A stretch of DNA of 10,496 nt from an uncultured Oscillospiraceae bacterium (GCA_900552925.1 USBH01000035.1:1-10496), one strand, 5' to 3'. Shown: positions 1 to 6,460, counted from the stretch's first letter. Numbers and translations: made by a program. Notes: generated from the sequence alone by a model not told the origin.

Positions 1-31
1 TCGTGGGCTCGGAGATGTGTATAAGAGACAG
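1..31 (+). other. Nextera/Tn5 adapter remnant at left contig end
   Basis: These bases match the Illumina Nextera read-2 (i7-side) transposase adapter lacking its first three bases. Bases 13-31 are the 19-bp Tn5 mosaic end AGATGTGTATAAGAGACAG. It is library-preparation sequence rather than genome. Read through, it gives the spurious peptide start GSEMCIRDS fused to the permease fragment that follows. The inverse copy is at the right end of the contig. Confidence 0.98.
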
Positions 32-32
32 C

Positions 33-536
33 TTCTGCTGGACGTACGGCTATGTGATGATGGGCGGCGGCAAGGTGCGGCTGAAGGCACTGCTGCTGAA
101 CCCGGGCGTCATCGGCATTGTGATCGGCCTGCCGCTGTACCTGCTGGACGTGCCGGTGCCCGCTCTGTTCGTAGAACCGGTGGAGCTGATTTCCGCGCTC
201 AATACGCCGCTCGCGATGATCGTCGTCGGCGGGTACATCGCGCAGGTGAAGCTCCGCGCGTTCGTTTCGGACCTCGCCGTCTACAAGATGGCCGTGCTGC
301 GTCTGGTCGTGGCGCCGCTGCTGTACCTGGCCCTCGTCTGGCTGCTCCGGCCGGATGAAACGCTGCTGATGAGCACGGTGATCCAGGCCGCGACGCCGGT
401 TGCGGCAAACTGCGTGCTCTTTGCCGTGCAGTTCGGCAGCGACGCCGAGCTCGCCTCGAAGAGCGTGGCGGTTTCGACGGCGCTGTCCGTTGTGACGATC
501 CCGCTGCTTACGGTTCTTGTGCAGGCGCTGCTTTGA
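33..536 (+). CDS. AEC-family (auxin efflux carrier-like) permease, C-terminal fragment
   Basis: This is the 3' part of a membrane transporter of the AEC (auxin efflux carrier / malonate permease-like) family. These proteins sit in the inner membrane and export or exchange small organic anions or similar solutes. About 167 genomic codons remain; family members are usually about 300 residues, so roughly the N-terminal 130-140 residues lie outside the contig. The fragment is almost all hydrophobic. Visible segments include VIGIVIGLPLYLL, LNTPLAMIVVGGYIA, VLRLVVAPLLYLALVWLL, a helix around ATPVAANCVLFA and a C-terminal helix ending VQALL. The pattern NPGVIGIVIGLPL followed by a glycine-rich NTPLAMIVVGGYIA is typical of the C-terminal half of AEC proteins. 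The upstream reading frame comes from the adapter, so no true start is present. The stop is 31 nt before rpe with no terminator between them, so the two are probably co-transcribed. The substrate cannot be told. Confidence 0.82.
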   Translation, partial: FCWTYGYVMMGGGKVRLKALLLNPGVIGIVIGLPLYLLDVPVPALFVEPVELISALNTPLAMIVVGGYIAQVKLRAFVSDLAVYKMAVLRLVVAPLLYLALVWLLRPDETLLMSTVIQAATPVAANCVLFAVQFGSDAELASKSVAVSTALSVVTIPLLTVLVQALL

Positions 537-567
537 GCGCCCAAAATAAGGGAAATGGTGATAAAAA

Positions 568-1194
568 ATGAAAATAGCCCCTTCGATGCTCGCGAGCGAT
601 TATACGCAGATGGGCGAAAGCCTGCGGGCGGTGCGGGATGCGGACTGGCTGCATCTCGACATCATGGACGGCAACTTCGTGCCGAATATCAGCTTTGGAC
701 CGGACGTGGTCGCCGCGCTGCGGCCGCTGACGGATATGCCCTTCGACGTGCACCTGATGCTCCTGCACCCGAAGCGCTACATTGAAAAATTTGCGCAGGC
801 CGGCGCCGACATCGTCACGTTCCACGTGGAGTGCGCGGACGACGTCGCGGAGACGATCGCGGAGATCGAGCGCTGCGGCATGAAGCCGGGGCTTTCCGTG
901 AAGCCCGGCACGCCGGCGGAGGCGCTGTTCCCGTACCTCGACCGCCTGTACATGGCGCTCGTGATGACCGTGGAGCCCGGCTTCGGCGGCCAGCGGTTCA
1001 TGCCCGAGCAGCTCGAAAAGGTCCGCGCGCTGCGCGAAAAGCGGCCAGACCTCGTCATTGAGGTGGACGGCGGCGTCAACCGCGAGACGGCGGCGCTGTG
1101 CCGGGCGGCCGGCGTGGACGTCGCCGTGGCGGGCACGAGCGTGTTCCGCGCGGCGGATATCCCGGCCGAGATCCGCGCGCTGCGTGGCGAGTAA
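568..1194 (+). CDS. rpe: Ribulose-phosphate 3-epimerase
   Basis: This cytoplasmic enzyme interconverts D-ribulose 5-phosphate and D-xylulose 5-phosphate in the non-oxidative pentose phosphate pathway. At 208 residues it is slightly shorter than the usual 215-225 but complete. It is a TIM barrel with all the family signatures: IAPSMLASD at residues 3-11, LHLDIMDGNFVPN at 28-40 (metal ligands H29 and D31), DVHLM at 60-64 (H62), MTVEPGFGGQ at 133-142, VDGGV at 166-170 (D167, second catalytic acid) and the phosphate-binding VAGTSVFRA near the C-terminus. The ATG is preceded by AAGGGA at 548-553, a rather long 14-nt spacer, with a GGTG closer in at 557-560. The protein begins exactly at the conserved K-I-A-P-S. 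It follows the permease gene by 31 nt and is followed immediately by a strong terminator, so it ends its transcription unit. In many Firmicutes rpe sits next to rsgA and prkC instead. Confidence 0.97.
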   Translation: MKIAPSMLASDYTQMGESLRAVRDADWLHLDIMDGNFVPNISFGPDVVAALRPLTDMPFDVHLMLLHPKRYIEKFAQAGADIVTFHVECADDVAETIAEIERCGMKPGLSVKPGTPAEALFPYLDRLYMALVMTVEPGFGGQRFMPEQLEKVRALREKRPDLVIEVDGGVNRETAALCRAAGVDVAVAGTSVFRAADIPAEIRALRGE

Positions 1195-1206
1195 GGCGGA
1201 AGCCCC

Positions 1207-1247
1207 GGCCCCCGCACTGTGGGAAAACCGCGGTGCGGGGGCCGTTT
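1207..1247 (+). terminator. Intrinsic terminator after rpe
   Basis: The arm GGCCCCCGCAC (1207-1217) pairs perfectly with GTGCGGGGGCC (1233-1243). The stem continues inward with TGTGG/CCGCG, including two G-T wobbles, to a GAAAA loop at 1223-1227, giving 16 bp in total. A short T-run, GTTTT, follows at 1244-1248. It starts 13 nt after the rpe stop and ends the permease-rpe unit. Confidence 0.9.
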
Positions 1248-1313
1248 TGCGCCGCGCCGCCGCGGTAAAAACGAGCGAATGTTCACAATTTATTTGCAAT
1301 TTTCCGGTAGCTT

Positions 1314-1345
1314 TTCACATAGCCGTCACAGAGAGCCGGTATAAT
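1314..1345 (+). promoter_or_regulatory. Weaker upstream promoter candidate (perfect -10)
   Basis: A perfect TATAAT lies at 1340-1345. The best -35-like hexamer is TTCACA at 1314-1319, but its 20-nt spacing is too long for a normal sigma-A promoter and hexamers at 16-18 nt match poorly. If used, it would start transcription near 1352 and lengthen the ABC leader by about 95 nt. It could also be a chance TATAAT in AT-rich DNA. Confidence 0.35.
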
Positions 1346-1374
1346 GCAGGGCAGAACCGCTTTTTGTCGGCTAT

Positions 1375-1384
1375 TTTGATCAAA
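1375..1384. repeat. 10-bp perfect palindrome between the two promoter candidates
   Basis: TTTGATCAAA is a perfect inverted repeat. It lies downstream of the first -10 and 28 nt upstream of the second -35, a place where a dimeric regulator could bind. It is short enough to arise by chance in AT-rich DNA, and no regulator can be named. Confidence 0.3.
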
Positions 1385-1411
1385 TTTCTGTGTAAAAATT
1401 CAGGACGGCTA

Positions 1412-1440
1412 TTGCAAAACAGCGAAAATTGCGGTATGAT
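1412..1440 (+). promoter_or_regulatory. Sigma-A-type promoter of the ABC operon
   Basis: TTGCAA at 1412-1417, then a 17-nt spacer, then TATGAT at 1435-1440 (five of six matches to TATAAT). The predicted start is near 1447, about 113 nt before the ATPase gene. The -35 hexamer and spacing are the same as in the rimP promoter at 6406-6434, which supports both calls. Confidence 0.72.
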
Positions 1441-1463
1441 ATTTAAGTTGTTTCAGCAATAAT

Positions 1464-1481
1464 CTGCGCCCCAGGGCGCAG
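1464..1481 (+). other. Hairpin early in the ABC operon leader
   Basis: CTGCGCC (1464-1470) pairs with GGCGCAG (1475-1481) around a CCAG loop. It lies about 17 nt after the predicted transcription start. No T-run follows (GTTGGGG), so it does not look like a terminator. It could stabilise the 5' end of the mRNA or be part of a larger fold with 1501-1537, where GCGGG and CCCGC can pair. It matches no riboswitch family that I recognise. Confidence 0.45.
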
Positions 1482-1559
1482 TTGGGGAGGATATCGCTCC
1501 GCGGGCGAAGGCGCGCAGGAATGAATCTCCGTCCCGCAGAGAAAGGATGGTAAACAATC

Positions 1560-2588
1560 ATGATCGAGGTCAAAAACCTCACCAAGCGCTATGGTGTGAA
1601 TACCGCGCTGGACAACGTCAGCTTCACGGTTGACGAGGGCACCATCGTCGGTTTCCTCGGGCCGAACGGCGCCGGTAAATCGACAACCATGAATATCATC
1701 ACGGGCTATCTTTCCGCCACGAGCGGTTCGGTAACGGTTCAGGGCAAAAGCACGCTGGAGAACCCGAACGAGGTCAAGAAGCTGATCGGCTACCTGCCCG
1801 AGATGCCCCCGCTCTATCTCGACATGACGGTCAAGGAGTACCTGAACTTCATGTACGAGCTCAAGGGCGTCAAGCTCGACCGCCAGCAGCACATCGGCGA
1901 GATCTGCCGCCTGACGAAGATCGACAACGTCTACAACCGCCTGGTCGGCAACCTTTCAAAGGGCTACAAGCAGCGCGTCGGCATCGCGCAGGCGCTGCTC
2001 GGCAACCCGCCCGTCCTGATTCTGGACGAGCCGACCGTCGGCCTCGACCCGAAGCAGATCATCGAGATCCGCAACCTGATCAAGAGCCTCGGCAAGAGCC
2101 ACACGATCATTCTTTCCTCCCACATCCTGCCGGAGGTGCAGGCGGTCTGCGAGCGCGTGATCGTCATCAACAACGGCCGCCTCGTGGCTGACGGCGCGAC
2201 GGACTCCCTCGCGCACGACCTCTCTGCGGAGCACCGCCTGATCGCCCGCATCGAGGGCCCGGAAAACGACATTGTGCAGGCGATCCGCGGCCTCGAGCAC
2301 ATCGAGGAGGTCTATTCCCTCGGCGAGAAGGAGCCGGGCGTGTTCGAAATCTCCATCGAGGCGAAGGCCGGCTACGACCTGCGCCGCAACCTCTTTGCGC
2401 TTCTGACCCGCAAGGGCTGGCCGATGCTCGCGCTGAAGAATACGGACCTCACGCTCGAGGAGGTCTTCCTCCAGCTCACCAGCAGCGACGCCTCCCATAT
2501 CCGCCGGGAAGAGGACAGCGATGTGCTCATCACCGAGGACGATATGGAGTTTGAGGAAACGGAAAACAAGGAGGAAGCGGAGAAATGA
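1560..2588 (+). CDS. ABC transporter ATP-binding protein, GldA-like
   Basis: This 342-residue cytoplasmic ATPase should power the permease encoded next to it. The nucleotide-binding domain fills residues 1-220 or so. Walker A is GPNGAGKST at 34-42, the Q-loop region reads GYLPE at 77-81 (Glu where many families have Gln), the signature is LSKGYKQR at 132-139, Walker B is VLILDEP at 152-158, the D-loop is GLDP at 161-164 and the H-loop histidine is H188 in ILSSH. The YLPE and LSKGYKQR variants are typical of the GldA/NatA-like branch paired with ABC-2 permeases. Residues 225-310 form the C-terminal domain common in this branch, and the last 30 or so residues are strongly acidic. The ATG follows AGAAAGGATGG at 1540-1550. 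The stop overlaps the permease start by four bases (ATGA), implying translational coupling. GldA names the family, not a proven gliding function. Confidence 0.95.
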   Translation: MIEVKNLTKRYGVNTALDNVSFTVDEGTIVGFLGPNGAGKSTTMNIITGYLSATSGSVTVQGKSTLENPNEVKKLIGYLPEMPPLYLDMTVKEYLNFMYELKGVKLDRQQHIGEICRLTKIDNVYNRLVGNLSKGYKQRVGIAQALLGNPPVLILDEPTVGLDPKQIIEIRNLIKSLGKSHTIILSSHILPEVQAVCERVIVINNGRLVADGATDSLAHDLSAEHRLIARIEGPENDIVQAIRGLEHIEEVYSLGEKEPGVFEISIEAKAGYDLRRNLFALLTRKGWPMLALKNTDLTLEEVFLQLTSSDASHIRREEDSDVLITEDDMEFEETENKEEAEK

Positions 2589-3292
2589 AAGCGATATTCA
2601 AAAGAGAGCTGAAGGCGTATTTTGCCTCGCCTGTCGGCTACGTCGTCGTCGCGGCGCTGCTCGCCCTGTACGGCTTTTTCTACTACCAGGTCATGATGAT
2701 CGGCTCCAGCTCCTACATCAGCCAGGTATTCGGCACGATGTTTACGTTCTGCATGATGATCATCCCGATCATCACGATGCGCAGCATGAGCGACGAGCGC
2801 AAGAATAAGACGGACCAGGCGCTTCTGACGGCGCCGGTCAGCGTCACGGCGATCGTGCTCGGCAAGTTCTTCGCGGCGTTCGGCGTCTACTTCGTCGCCA
2901 ACGCGCTGGCGCTGCTGCCCGCGTTCGCGATCAGCCTCTTTGCCACCGCGTTCCCGTGGGGCATCATGATCGGCAACTTCATCGGCACGCTGCTGTACGG
3001 CGCGGCGATGATCGCCATCGGCGTGTTCATCTCCAGCCTGACCATCAGCCAGGTCATCGCGGCCATCGGCACCTTCGCGATCTCGGTGTTCCTGATGTTC
3101 ATCGACCAGATCGCCTCGGCGCTTTCCGGCAACATCCTCGGTACGATCATCAGCTGGATCTCGTTCACCGCGCGCTACGACATCTTCACGCAGGGTGTTT
3201 TCAGCATTTCGAGCTGCGTGTATTTCATCAGCGTGTCTGCGGTGTTCGTGTTCCTGACCGCCCGCAAGGTGGAAAGCCGCCGCTGGAATTAA
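2585..3292 (+). CDS. ABC-2 type permease, GldF-like
   Basis: This 235-residue integral membrane protein should form the channel with the upstream ATPase. It starts with a short basic cytoplasmic end (KAIFKRELKAYF), then about six membrane segments near residues 17-38, 48-66, 94-118, 130-150, 155-176 and 207-225. Between the second and third is the motif RSMSDERKNKTDQALLTAPV (residues 66-85), the counterpart of the family's R-x-x-x-x-E-R-x-x-G-T-x-E-x-L-L-T-x-P-V loop that contacts the ATPase; here the usual G-T is K-T. The length fits single-domain ABC-2 permeases, so the transporter probably uses a homodimer. The gene overlaps the ATPase gene by four bases and is 15 nt before the GldG-like gene. 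The substrate is not evident. Confidence 0.93.
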   Translation: MKAIFKRELKAYFASPVGYVVVAALLALYGFFYYQVMMIGSSSYISQVFGTMFTFCMMIIPIITMRSMSDERKNKTDQALLTAPVSVTAIVLGKFFAAFGVYFVANALALLPAFAISLFATAFPWGIMIGNFIGTLLYGAAMIAIGVFISSLTISQVIAAIGTFAISVFLMFIDQIASALSGNILGTIISWISFTARYDIFTQGVFSISSCVYFISVSAVFVFLTARKVESRRWN

Positions 3293-3307
3293 GGGAGGAG
3301 CGTAGAA

Positions 3308-4834
3308 ATGAGCAAGAAACCCAATCTTTCGGCGGTCAAGTCCGCCGTGCACAAGGATAAATTCAAGCACGGCTCCATGGCCGTGGTCTTTACGGCGGTG
3401 TTCATCGCCATCATCATCGTCATCAACATTCTGGTTTCGGCCCTGACGGACCGTTTCCCGTCGATGAACTTCGACCTCACGCTCGAGGGCCTCAACACGC
3501 TGAGCGACGAGGCGGTCGACGTGGCGAAGAGCATTGAGGAAGATACGACGATCTACATCATCGGCTCGGAGGACGCTGTGCGCGGCGACCAGGTCTACAC
3601 GAACTACGGCCTCCAGTACAGCCAGGTCGCGAACCTTGCGGACCGTCTGCAGGAGCAGAACAGCAAGATCCACGTGGAATTCATCGACCCGGACCTCAAC
3701 CCGACGTTCATCAGCAGCTATCCGGACGACAACCTGACGACCGGTAAGGTCATGGTCAGCTCCGAGAAGCGCAACAAGGTGCTTTCGGTCACCGACCTGT
3801 TCAGCATTCAGCAGAATTCCCAGACGGGTGAAACCACCTACTACTCCATGGTAGACGGCGCGCTCGCCAACGCGCTGTACCTTGTCAACCTCGACACGGT
3901 GCCGGTCGTGGCGATCGCGACGGGCCACAGCGAGATGCTTACGGCGGAGGACAACCTCTCCTCGTTCGTCGCGCTGCTCGAGGACAACAACTTTGAAGTG
4001 ACCACCTTCGACATCCTCACCGAGGAGATCCCGGAGGACGCGTCGGTCGTCTTCATCGGCACGCCGACGACGGACTACACGACCGAGGAGATCAACAAGC
4101 TCGAAGCGTTCATCAGCGATGCGGAAATGGCTTCGTCGCGCACGCTGTTCTTCACATCGTACCCGACGCAGAACTGGGAGTCGATGCCGAACCTGTCGAC
4201 GTTCCTTGCCGAGTGGGGCCTGCAGCCGCAGAGCGGCGTGCTGATGGAGACGGACGCGACGAACGTCCTGACGACCAGCGAGGGCAGCGCTTCGCCGTAC
4301 CTGTTCGCGAACGTCTCGGAGGACATCCTCGACGGCACCTACTCGAACCTGATCATGTCGAACTCCGCCCCGGTTGAGCGCCTGTTCTCGGCGAACAACG
4401 ACATCGTGACGTACCCCGTTGTGGAGACGAGCGACACGGCGTACGTGGCGAGCATGGAGGAGGACATCGCGGCGGAGAACCCGGAGACGGATACGCACAC
4501 GATCGTCGCGCTTTCGCAGAAGTATATGGACAACCAGGGCAAGATCACCGCGAACGTCGTGGTGGACGGCAGCTCGGAGAGCCTGCTCTCCACGTTCGTC
4601 GCGAACTCCACCTTCGGCAACCAGGCGTTCATGACGGACTTCGTCAAGCTGCTCACGGGCACCTCGGATACGCGCATCGGCCTTTCGGTCAACCAGACGC
4701 AGACGAATACGCGCGATATCGCGGCCTCCGCTGCGGTCATGCAGTTTGTCGGCCTCATCATCTTCACGGTGCTTGTGCCGGTTGTCGTTCTGGCCGCCGG
4801 CCTCGTGATCTTCCTGAGAAGAAGGCACCTGTAA
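3308..4834 (+). CDS. GldG-like ABC-associated extracytoplasmic protein
   Basis: This 508-residue protein has a basic cytoplasmic N-terminus, one membrane segment at about 24-45, a large extracytoplasmic domain (about 46-478) and a second segment at 479-503 ending in basic LRRRHL. Just after the first helix comes FDLTLEGLNTLSDEAVD (55-71), the hallmark start of GldG-type domains. The domain continues with a thioredoxin-like fold region (TTIYIIGSED, 80-89; IHVEFIDPDLNP, 121-132) and the family's ATGHSEM turn at 204-210, which begins the GATase-like half. It is a partner of ABC-2 exporters rather than a classical solute-binding protein, since it is anchored at both ends. The ribosome site GGGAGGAG (3293-3300), 7 nt before the ATG, is the strongest of the operon. 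The protein may be made in larger amounts than its neighbours, or may simply need independent initiation. Confidence 0.88.
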   Translation: MSKKPNLSAVKSAVHKDKFKHGSMAVVFTAVFIAIIIVINILVSALTDRFPSMNFDLTLEGLNTLSDEAVDVAKSIEEDTTIYIIGSEDAVRGDQVYTNYGLQYSQVANLADRLQEQNSKIHVEFIDPDLNPTFISSYPDDNLTTGKVMVSSEKRNKVLSVTDLFSIQQNSQTGETTYYSMVDGALANALYLVNLDTVPVVAIATGHSEMLTAEDNLSSFVALLEDNNFEVTTFDILTEEIPEDASVVFIGTPTTDYTTEEINKLEAFISDAEMASSRTLFFTSYPTQNWESMPNLSTFLAEWGLQPQSGVLMETDATNVLTTSEGSASPYLFANVSEDILDGTYSNLIMSNSAPVERLFSANNDIVTYPVVETSDTAYVASMEEDIAAENPETDTHTIVALSQKYMDNQGKITANVVVDGSSESLLSTFVANSTFGNQAFMTDFVKLLTGTSDTRIGLSVNQTQTNTRDIAASAAVMQFVGLIIFTVLVPVVVLAAGLVIFLRRRHL

Positions 4835-4861
4835 GCCGATCCGGAGAAGAAAGGACCTGCC

Positions 4862-6349
4862 ATGAAGAAAACCACAAGAAACATCATCATCTCGCTGGCC
4901 GTGCTGCTCGTGCTGGGCGCCGCGGCGGCGGTGCTGATCCTGACAAACCCCTCCGCCGTCGAGACGGAGGAATCCAGCTCGTCCACCTCGAGCGAATCGA
5001 TGGATAAGATCATCGACAAGGAGATCGCGGACGTGGAAAGCGTCGCGATTGAAAACGCCGAAAGCGGCGAGACGATCACGCTGGTTCCGACGAAGAGCAG
5101 CGCGGACAGCGAGGAGAACGACACCTTCACGATCGAGGGCTGGGAGGACGAGGAGGTTCTGACCTCCGACGCGCTGAGCCTCGCGCAGGCGTTCTACTCG
5201 ATCACGCCGACGAAGGAGCTCGGTACGGTGGAAAACCTTGCCGAGTACGGTCTGGACGGCGACGGCGCCTATAAGGCGACGGTCACCGGCACGGACGGCA
5301 GCACGGAGACCGTGGTCGTCGGCAGCGAGGCCGGCGAGACGTACGGCTGGTACATCCTGTACAACGACACGGTGTACATCGCGCCGCTCTCCACGAACCT
5401 GTCGATGACGAAATACGAGTTTATCGACACCGAAGTGCTTTCGATCCCGGACCTTACGTCCGAGGACGACGAGGGCAACGAGACGACGCTTGCGCCGGAG
5501 ATGGAGAGCCTGCGCCTGTCGGGCACCAACTACCCGCAGGAGATCAAGCTCGGCCTGTCCGACGACGAGCTGCTGCTCTATGAGATCACCGAGCCGATCT
5601 TTGCCGGCGCGAACTCCACGCGCATGGACAGCCTGATCGAGCAGCTGCAGAACGTGACGGCCGACGGCGTCGCGGCCGTGCAGGCGACCGACGAGGAGAT
5701 CGCGCGCTACGGCCTCGACGAGCCGAGCGCCGTCGTGGAATACGAGCTCAACAACGAGAAGCACACGCTGCGCCTCGGCGATGAGACGAGCGGCGTCTAC
5801 AGCCTGATGGCCGACGACGACAGGACGATCTACCTGATCGATTCGGCGAGCGTCGACTCCTGGTCGAACGCGACGCTGTTCGACATGCGCGACGCCTACA
5901 TCCGCCTGCCGAACATCAAGAGCATCCAGTACCTGACGCTCGAGTCGGCCGACAGCACGGAGGTCTACGAGGTGGAGCGCACGCTCGACGAGGAGCGCTC
6001 CACGGAGACGAGCCCGTACTACGACATCACGAAGGTCACGCTCGACGGCGAGGAGATCGATTACGAAACCGCGTACCAGCCGCTCTACCAGCTCTGCCTT
6101 GCGGTCGCCGTGCTCAACGAGGACATCCGCGAGCCCGAGGGCGAGCCGATCCTGACCGTCCGCTACACGTACTTTGACGGCGGAGACGAAGAGATCTGCT
6201 TCTATCAGGATCCGGATGAGGAGCGCCGCTGCATCGCGACGCTGAACGGCGTGCCGTCCGGCATTGTCCGCACCTCGGACGTCGAGAGCATTCTCGAGGC
6301 CAAGCCGATCGTGGCGGCCCACGAGGCGCTCGAGGAAGAAGAGGAATAA
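4862..6349 (+). CDS. DUF4340 domain protein, membrane anchored
   Basis: This 495-residue protein has one N-terminal membrane segment (residues 8-28) followed by an acidic Ser/Thr/Glu-rich linker (35-48). The rest is probably outside the membrane. There is no lipobox cysteine after the helix, so it is probably anchored by an uncleaved helix. The body carries repeated DUF4340-type units: LAEYGLDGDGAYKATV plus a GSE turn and YGWYILYNDTVYI (126-173); ARYGLDEPSAVVEYEL plus GDETSGVYSL and RTIYLID (281-327); and a weaker third unit, EPEGEPILTVRYTYFDGG to GIVRTSDVESI (424-477). The unit ends in a readout-like strand followed by an S-x-x-x-x-x helix. DUF4340 genes are commonly found directly after GldA/F/G-like genes, as here. 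The ATG is 27 nt after the previous stop with AAGGA at 4851-4855, and a terminator follows. The molecular function is unknown. Confidence 0.87.
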   Translation: MKKTTRNIIISLAVLLVLGAAAAVLILTNPSAVETEESSSSTSSESMDKIIDKEIADVESVAIENAESGETITLVPTKSSADSEENDTFTIEGWEDEEVLTSDALSLAQAFYSITPTKELGTVENLAEYGLDGDGAYKATVTGTDGSTETVVVGSEAGETYGWYILYNDTVYIAPLSTNLSMTKYEFIDTEVLSIPDLTSEDDEGNETTLAPEMESLRLSGTNYPQEIKLGLSDDELLLYEITEPIFAGANSTRMDSLIEQLQNVTADGVAAVQATDEEIARYGLDEPSAVVEYELNNEKHTLRLGDETSGVYSLMADDDRTIYLIDSASVDSWSNATLFDMRDAYIRLPNIKSIQYLTLESADSTEVYEVERTLDEERSTETSPYYDITKVTLDGEEIDYETAYQPLYQLCLAVAVLNEDIREPEGEPILTVRYTYFDGGDEEICFYQDPDEERRCIATLNGVPSGIVRTSDVESILEAKPIVAAHEALEEEEE

Positions 6350-6365
6350 CGCAAAAACTCCATGC

Positions 6366-6390
6366 AGGGCGCGGGTTTCCGCGCCCTTTT
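6366..6390 (+). terminator. Intrinsic terminator ending the ABC operon
   Basis: AGGGCGCGG (6366-6374) pairs perfectly with CCGCGCCCT (6379-6387) around a GTTT loop. The stem is followed by TTTT at 6387-6390. It begins 16 nt after the DUF4340 stop and lies just upstream of the next promoter, cleanly separating the two transcription units. Confidence 0.92.
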
Positions 6391-6405
6391 GGCGTTAAAA
6401 AAGGG

Positions 6406-6434
6406 TTGCAAAATCGGTGAAGCCGTGGTATAAT
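6406..6434 (+). promoter_or_regulatory. Strong extended -10 promoter of the rimP-nusA-infB operon
   Basis: TTGCAA at 6406-6411, a 17-nt spacer and a perfect TATAAT at 6429-6434. The spacer ends in TGG (6426-6428), which supplies the extended -10 TGn element. The predicted start is near 6441, about 157 nt before the rimP ATG. This is the best promoter in the window, as expected for an essential translation operon. Confidence 0.88.
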
Positions 6435-6460
6435 GCATTACGGTAGATAGTAGGACGATG

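Larger units (their letters stand above)
1244..1559 (+). other. Intergenic promoter region and leader of the ABC operon
   Basis: The roughly 315 nt between the rpe terminator and the ABC ATPase holds no convincing gene. A 134-codon frame that crosses it begins inside rpe out of frame and has no matching ribosome site or recognisable protein. The stretch 1264-1460 is markedly AT-rich compared with the coding DNA. It carries promoter candidates at 1314-1345 and 1412-1440, a palindrome TTTGATCAAA at 1375-1384 and a direct repeat CGGCTATT at 1368-1375 and 1406-1413. The last 110 nt or so, from about 1447, should be transcribed as a 5' leader and turn GC-rich with several possible hairpins. Confidence 0.7.

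Noticed and set aside
508..1299. Minus-strand frame opposite rpe and a 134-codon plus frame at 1058-1462
   Set aside because: Both overlap the clear rpe gene and the terminator. They have Arg/Ala-rich shadow composition and no ribosome site.
1447..1559. Glycine or other known riboswitch in the ABC leader
   Set aside because: A GCGAAGG-like stretch caught the eye, but the conserved cores of the riboswitch classes I know are absent. I kept it only as an unassigned structured leader.
2372..6322. Long minus-strand reading frame (1316 codons) rich in Arg, Asp, Val and His
   Set aside because: It is in register with three well-supported sense genes, crosses their boundaries and two ribosome sites, and its composition is that expected from reverse complements of GC-rich sense codons. 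No domain is recognisable.
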